Assembly: GCA_938028705.1 (NCBI GenBank)
Contig: CALIZI010000130.1
Coordinates: 1-64,000, forward strand
DNA length: 64,000 bases
Direction of reading: 5' to 3'
Source of the DNA: an uncultured Saprospiraceae bacterium
GTDB lineage: Bacteria; Bacteroidota; Bacteroidia; Chitinophagales; Saprospiraceae
The translations under genes and the position numbers were made by a program. Position 1 is the first letter of the stretch, and every line of letters starts with the position of its first letter. Positions 61,333-64,000 of this stretch are shown piece by piece. The notes beneath the pieces are model-generated. The model saw only the letters and a list, made by a program, of their open reading frames with translations. It ran no database searches and was not told the DNA's origin.

Positions 61333-62745
61333 TTATCCTCTCTTCTTCTTGTCTTTTTTCCTCAATTCTTCTTTGGTCACAATCTCAATTTTATTACCTT
61401 CTTTAAGGTCAGCAGAAACGGCTTTGTAGGGTCCGGTGACAATTTTATTGCCTTCTTCCAAGCCTTCAAGCACTTGTATATAGGTGTCGTCTTGAATACC
61501 TGTTTTGATTTCCTGCATGATAACGCTATCGGCAAGGGTGGTCATAAAGACCACTTCGAGCAGTTCTGCATCGTCATTATCTTCCTCCTCTTCATCTTCG
61601 CGGGTGGCTACGGCGAGCAGAGGAATCGTCAAAATATTGTCTTCGCGCAGCGTGCGAATGTCCACCGAAGCAGACATACCCGGACGAAAAGCACTACGTC
61701 CGCGTTTTAGCAAATCCTTATAAGAGTCGGGCAATAATCGGATATTGACTTGAAAATTGGTGACCTCATCCGAAGTCAACTGCCCTGTGAGTCCGCTACT
61801 GGCAGAACTGGCGATTTCAGTAACAAGTCCTGTAAACATACGGTCGAGGTAAGCATCCACTTCTACATCGGCAGTATCGCCTACGCTGACACGCAAAATA
61901 TCATTTTCACTGACATCTACCTGCACTTCCATGACAGCCATATTAGCAATTCGCATAATCTCTGTACCCGACATTTGCAGCGTACCCACTACGCGCTCGC
62001 CCTGCTCCACATTGAGTTTGGAAATGATGCCCGAAGCGGGTGCGTAAATATTCGTCCGGCGAAGATTCTCACGTGCCTCGCGTACCGTAGCATCGGCACT
62101 TTGTACCTGAAATTCGGCTGCACGAATGTTCTCCGCAGAAGAAGTGATATTTGCCTCAGCCGTTTCAATGGCGGCAGTGGCAGAGGCTAAATTGGCTTCC
62201 AATGAGCGCAAAGCCGATAGGGTGTTTTCGAGTTCGGCATCCGAAATCACGCCTTCTTTGTGTAGCATTTCATTGCGCTTGTGGGCAGCCCGACTGTTTT
62301 CTATTTGCGCCAATACTTGGTCGCGGTTTGCGATAGCCGTCTTTTTGGCAGCTTCTAATTGAGCGATTTGTGAACGGGTATTTGCCAACTGTGCCGTGGT
62401 CACATTTTTGCCGGCTACGGCACGTTCTACGACAGATTCGTATTGGTCGGGCGCAACCTTGACCAACAATTGTCCGGCTTTTACGGTATCGCCTTCCTGT
62501 ACGTACAAATTCACGATTTCGCCCGATACATCGGAACTGATTTTGACTTCAGATTCAGGATATATCTTTCCGCTTGCCGATACCAATTCGGTAATCGTGC
62601 GTAACTTGGCTTCCTCCGCAGTGACTTTGGTGGCTTCTTCCTTCTCGCTTCTAGCTTTCCACATCGCAGCAGCCCCCAATCCAAGAATAGCCAATACCAA
62701 TAAAATGATAGGTAGTTTACTTCTTTTTCGTCGCCTTCTGGTCAT
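61333..62745 (-). CDS. RND/MacA-type efflux periplasmic adaptor (HlyD family)
   Basis: 470 residues. A positive N-terminus and one membrane anchor (about 12-30) are followed by a barrel-sandwich (lipoyl-like) half ASGKIYPESEVKIS and a long coiled-coil hairpin (about 95-225: TAQLANTRSQIAQLEAAKK), then the second lipoyl half TNIYAPASGIISKLNV, beta-barrel and membrane-proximal domain (GMSASVDIRT, LTIPLLAVATRE). An acidic insert EDEEEEDNDDAE and a basic tail KKKKRG are notable. It joins an inner-membrane transporter to an outer-membrane channel; those genes are not in this window. Terminator downstream at 61251. Confidence 0.93.
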   Translation of the reverse strand: MTRRRRKRSKLPIILLVLAILGLGAAAMWKARSEKEEATKVTAEEAKLRTITELVSASGKIYPESEVKISSDVSGEIVNLYVQEGDTVKAGQLLVKVAPDQYESVVERAVAGKNVTTAQLANTRSQIAQLEAAKKTAIANRDQVLAQIENSRAAHKRNEMLHKEGVISDAELENTLSALRSLEANLASATAAIETAEANITSSAENIRAAEFQVQSADATVREARENLRRTNIYAPASGIISKLNVEQGERVVGTLQMSGTEIMRIANMAVMEVQVDVSENDILRVSVGDTADVEVDAYLDRMFTGLVTEIASSASSGLTGQLTSDEVTNFQVNIRLLPDSYKDLLKRGRSAFRPGMSASVDIRTLREDNILTIPLLAVATREDEEEEDNDDAELLEVVFMTTLADSVIMQEIKTGIQDDTYIQVLEGLEEGNKIVTGPYKAVSADLKEGNKIEIVTKEELRKKDKKKRG

Positions 62746-63031
62746 AATTTTGTACTTTGGTTTAATGAGTTGATTAGGTAATTAGGATTTTATTTAATTA
62801 TATAATTTTAAATAATATAATTATTTCAGTATTTATATTTTTGTAATTTATAGCCGCATTGATAAGGTAGCTATTTTTAAATTAATTAAAATTATTTTAT
62901 AATTTATTTATCATTAAAAATTAATTATTTATAAATATTTTTTATTGTAAAATAATTCAAAAAATATCCTTATTTCAGAGAACCATACTAATAAACCTGT
63001 AAATTATTTTTTTACATCAAAAGGAATGACT
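62746..63031. other. AT-rich divergent gap
   Basis: About 285 bp with A/T above 80%. It separates two divergent genes. Words TTAATGAGTTGATTAGGTAA and TTAGGATTTT lie next to the adaptor start, but no complete palindrome is visible. An AAAAGGA-like ribosome site at 63018-63024 precedes the next gene. Confidence 0.5.
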
Positions 63032-64000
63032 ATGAGAACCATTTTACTTTATTCTCTGACGCTTCTATTTGTTTGTTGTATCAGTAATCAGGTGATTGCA
63101 CAAAATTCAACGAACAGAAAGAATGCTAAAGTTAATGTTAAGAAAAATACACCAAAAACTGTAAACAACACCTATTCATCAGAAGCTGAAAAATATGCGG
63201 CTGACGGATTAACCGCTCCTAAGAAGAAAGGACAGAAGACCTCTACTAAGAAAAAAGGTGCTTCTGATTATCAACTACCATATAATAATACGGTGCCTAC
63301 CAAAAATGGACCAGCAAACGCAGGGCGATGTGGTACTGATCAACATATAGCCAACAGACAAAGACCCACTGGACAACGAGAACTTATTCAAATTCTCAGT
63401 GAACAAGCCGCTTCGAGAATTGACAACTTCATTCCATGTGACGGTTCAAATACTATTATCATTCCCATAGCAGTACACTATTCCGCTGATTTTGATTGCT
63501 CCAACACTCAATGTTTGATTGATGCGGCACTCAATAATATTGCTACTTTGAATGAAGATTTTGCAGCACTCAACGCTGATATTGCCTATTACAATTCTTT
63601 GAATGCAGCATGTCCGGCAGGCTATCCGCTTGATATTGTTTCCGATGGTACGTGTATTCAGTTTTGTCTGGCTACTCAAAATCACCCGGCATCTGAAGCT
63701 ATTAATGACGGAGATCCCGCTATCACCATAGGTCAATACACACATAGTGCGCTTGGCGGTGGCGGCGCTCCCCCTTGGGCAGGTTATGCCAATGTATTTG
63801 TAGCTCCCAATTCAGGAGTTCTTGGTGTTGCGGATGCCCCCGGTTTAGCTAATGGTGACGGTGTTTTCGTGGACGGAATTACATTTGGTGGTCGTGGTTT
63901 TGCATCATGCAATTCAGGTGGCGGACTTAATACCGATGGTACTTATAATTTAGGTAGAACACTTACACACGAATTTGGTCACTATTTCGACCTTTTCCAT
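63032..64000 (+). CDS. Secreted pappalysin-like (M43) metalloprotease, 3' end outside window
   Basis: At least 323 residues, cut off by the window edge. An ATG at 63026 in the same frame is a possible alternative start, but 63032 gives a clean signal peptide (about 1-24, ending VIAQ). A Lys-rich linker (KKKGQKTSTKKKGASDY) leads into a domain with IPIAVHYSADFDC and, at the very end, the zinc-binding motif THEFGHYFDLFH (HExxHxxxxxH). The segments IDAALNNIATLNEDF and NVFVAPNSGVLG are typical of pappalysin-type M43 proteases of Bacteroidota. A T9SS signal would be expected past the window edge. Confidence 0.85.
   Translation, partial: MRTILLYSLTLLFVCCISNQVIAQNSTNRKNAKVNVKKNTPKTVNNTYSSEAEKYAADGLTAPKKKGQKTSTKKKGASDYQLPYNNTVPTKNGPANAGRCGTDQHIANRQRPTGQRELIQILSEQAASRIDNFIPCDGSNTIIIPIAVHYSADFDCSNTQCLIDAALNNIATLNEDFAALNADIAYYNSLNAACPAGYPLDIVSDGTCIQFCLATQNHPASEAINDGDPAITIGQYTHSALGGGGAPPWAGYANVFVAPNSGVLGVADAPGLANGDGVFVDGITFGGRGFASCNSGGGLNTDGTYNLGRTLTHEFGHYFDLFH

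Overview
The window looks like a chromosomal segment of a Bacteroidota bacterium, probably of the Saprospirales/Chitinophagales type. The evidence is a secreted metalloprotease with a type IX secretion (T9SS) C-terminal sorting domain, a TonB-dependent receptor with a carboxypeptidase-like N-terminal domain, an OmpA/PD40 lipoprotein-like protein, DUF4159, very AT-rich gene-free stretches, and almost no Shine-Dalgarno sequences. Coding density is moderate. Genes are mostly short transcription units separated by 100-1200 bp. I saw no rRNA, prophage, insertion sequence with a transposase, or CRISPR array. There is one tRNA (anticodon CAT).

Layout. 0-10 kb: PhoD-like phosphatase, a remnant of an iron-dependent alcohol dehydrogenase, an orphan DUF234-type ATPase, two small Bacteroidota proteins, a GNAT enzyme and a 935-residue secreted zinc metalloprotease. 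10-15 kb: an unknown membrane protein, a GH31 lipoprotein with an altered active site, and ferrochelatase. 15.7-20.0 kb: a tight four-gene cassette (AAA ATPase, TOPRIM/DUF4276 protein, AccI-like restriction enzyme, N6-adenine methyltransferase) that reads as a defence island. 20-34 kb: ArsA/Get3-like ATPase, fatty-acid hydroxylase-type enzyme, a FIST sensor coupled to a histidine kinase, cupin, Fur regulator, RsmE, DUF4159, NYN/LOTUS protein, PiT-like transporter and 1-Cys peroxiredoxin. 34-45 kb: TonB-dependent receptor, envelope genes (polytopic membrane protein; WecA/TagO-type transferase), hemC, tRNA, pterin dehydratase, a paralogue of the 27.5-kb gene, and an antitoxin-like pair. 45-64 kb: mfd, a HEPN/MNT pair, a SEC-C protein, exodeoxyribonuclease III, TrhA, an OmpA/PD40 protein with eleven 12-residue helical repeats, a second ATPase + small-protein pair, a possible His/Cys-dyad secreted protein, recR, an RND adaptor and a truncated M43-like protease.

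The most striking property is the intergenic DNA. Nearly every gap holds a long imperfect palindrome of 90-300 bp. Many have arms made of a short word repeated in tandem on one side and its reverse complement repeated on the other (for example TGAGTAG, AATATCGA, GTAAAATA, GTTCATAG). At least a dozen families occur, several recur in the window, and many lie directly against stop codons or supply them (fur, GH31 gene, xth). One palindrome sits in frame inside mfd. These behave like mobile, hairpin-forming 3'-end elements and, with the two ATPase modules and the natural acid/base substitution in the GH31 protein, are the best leads here.
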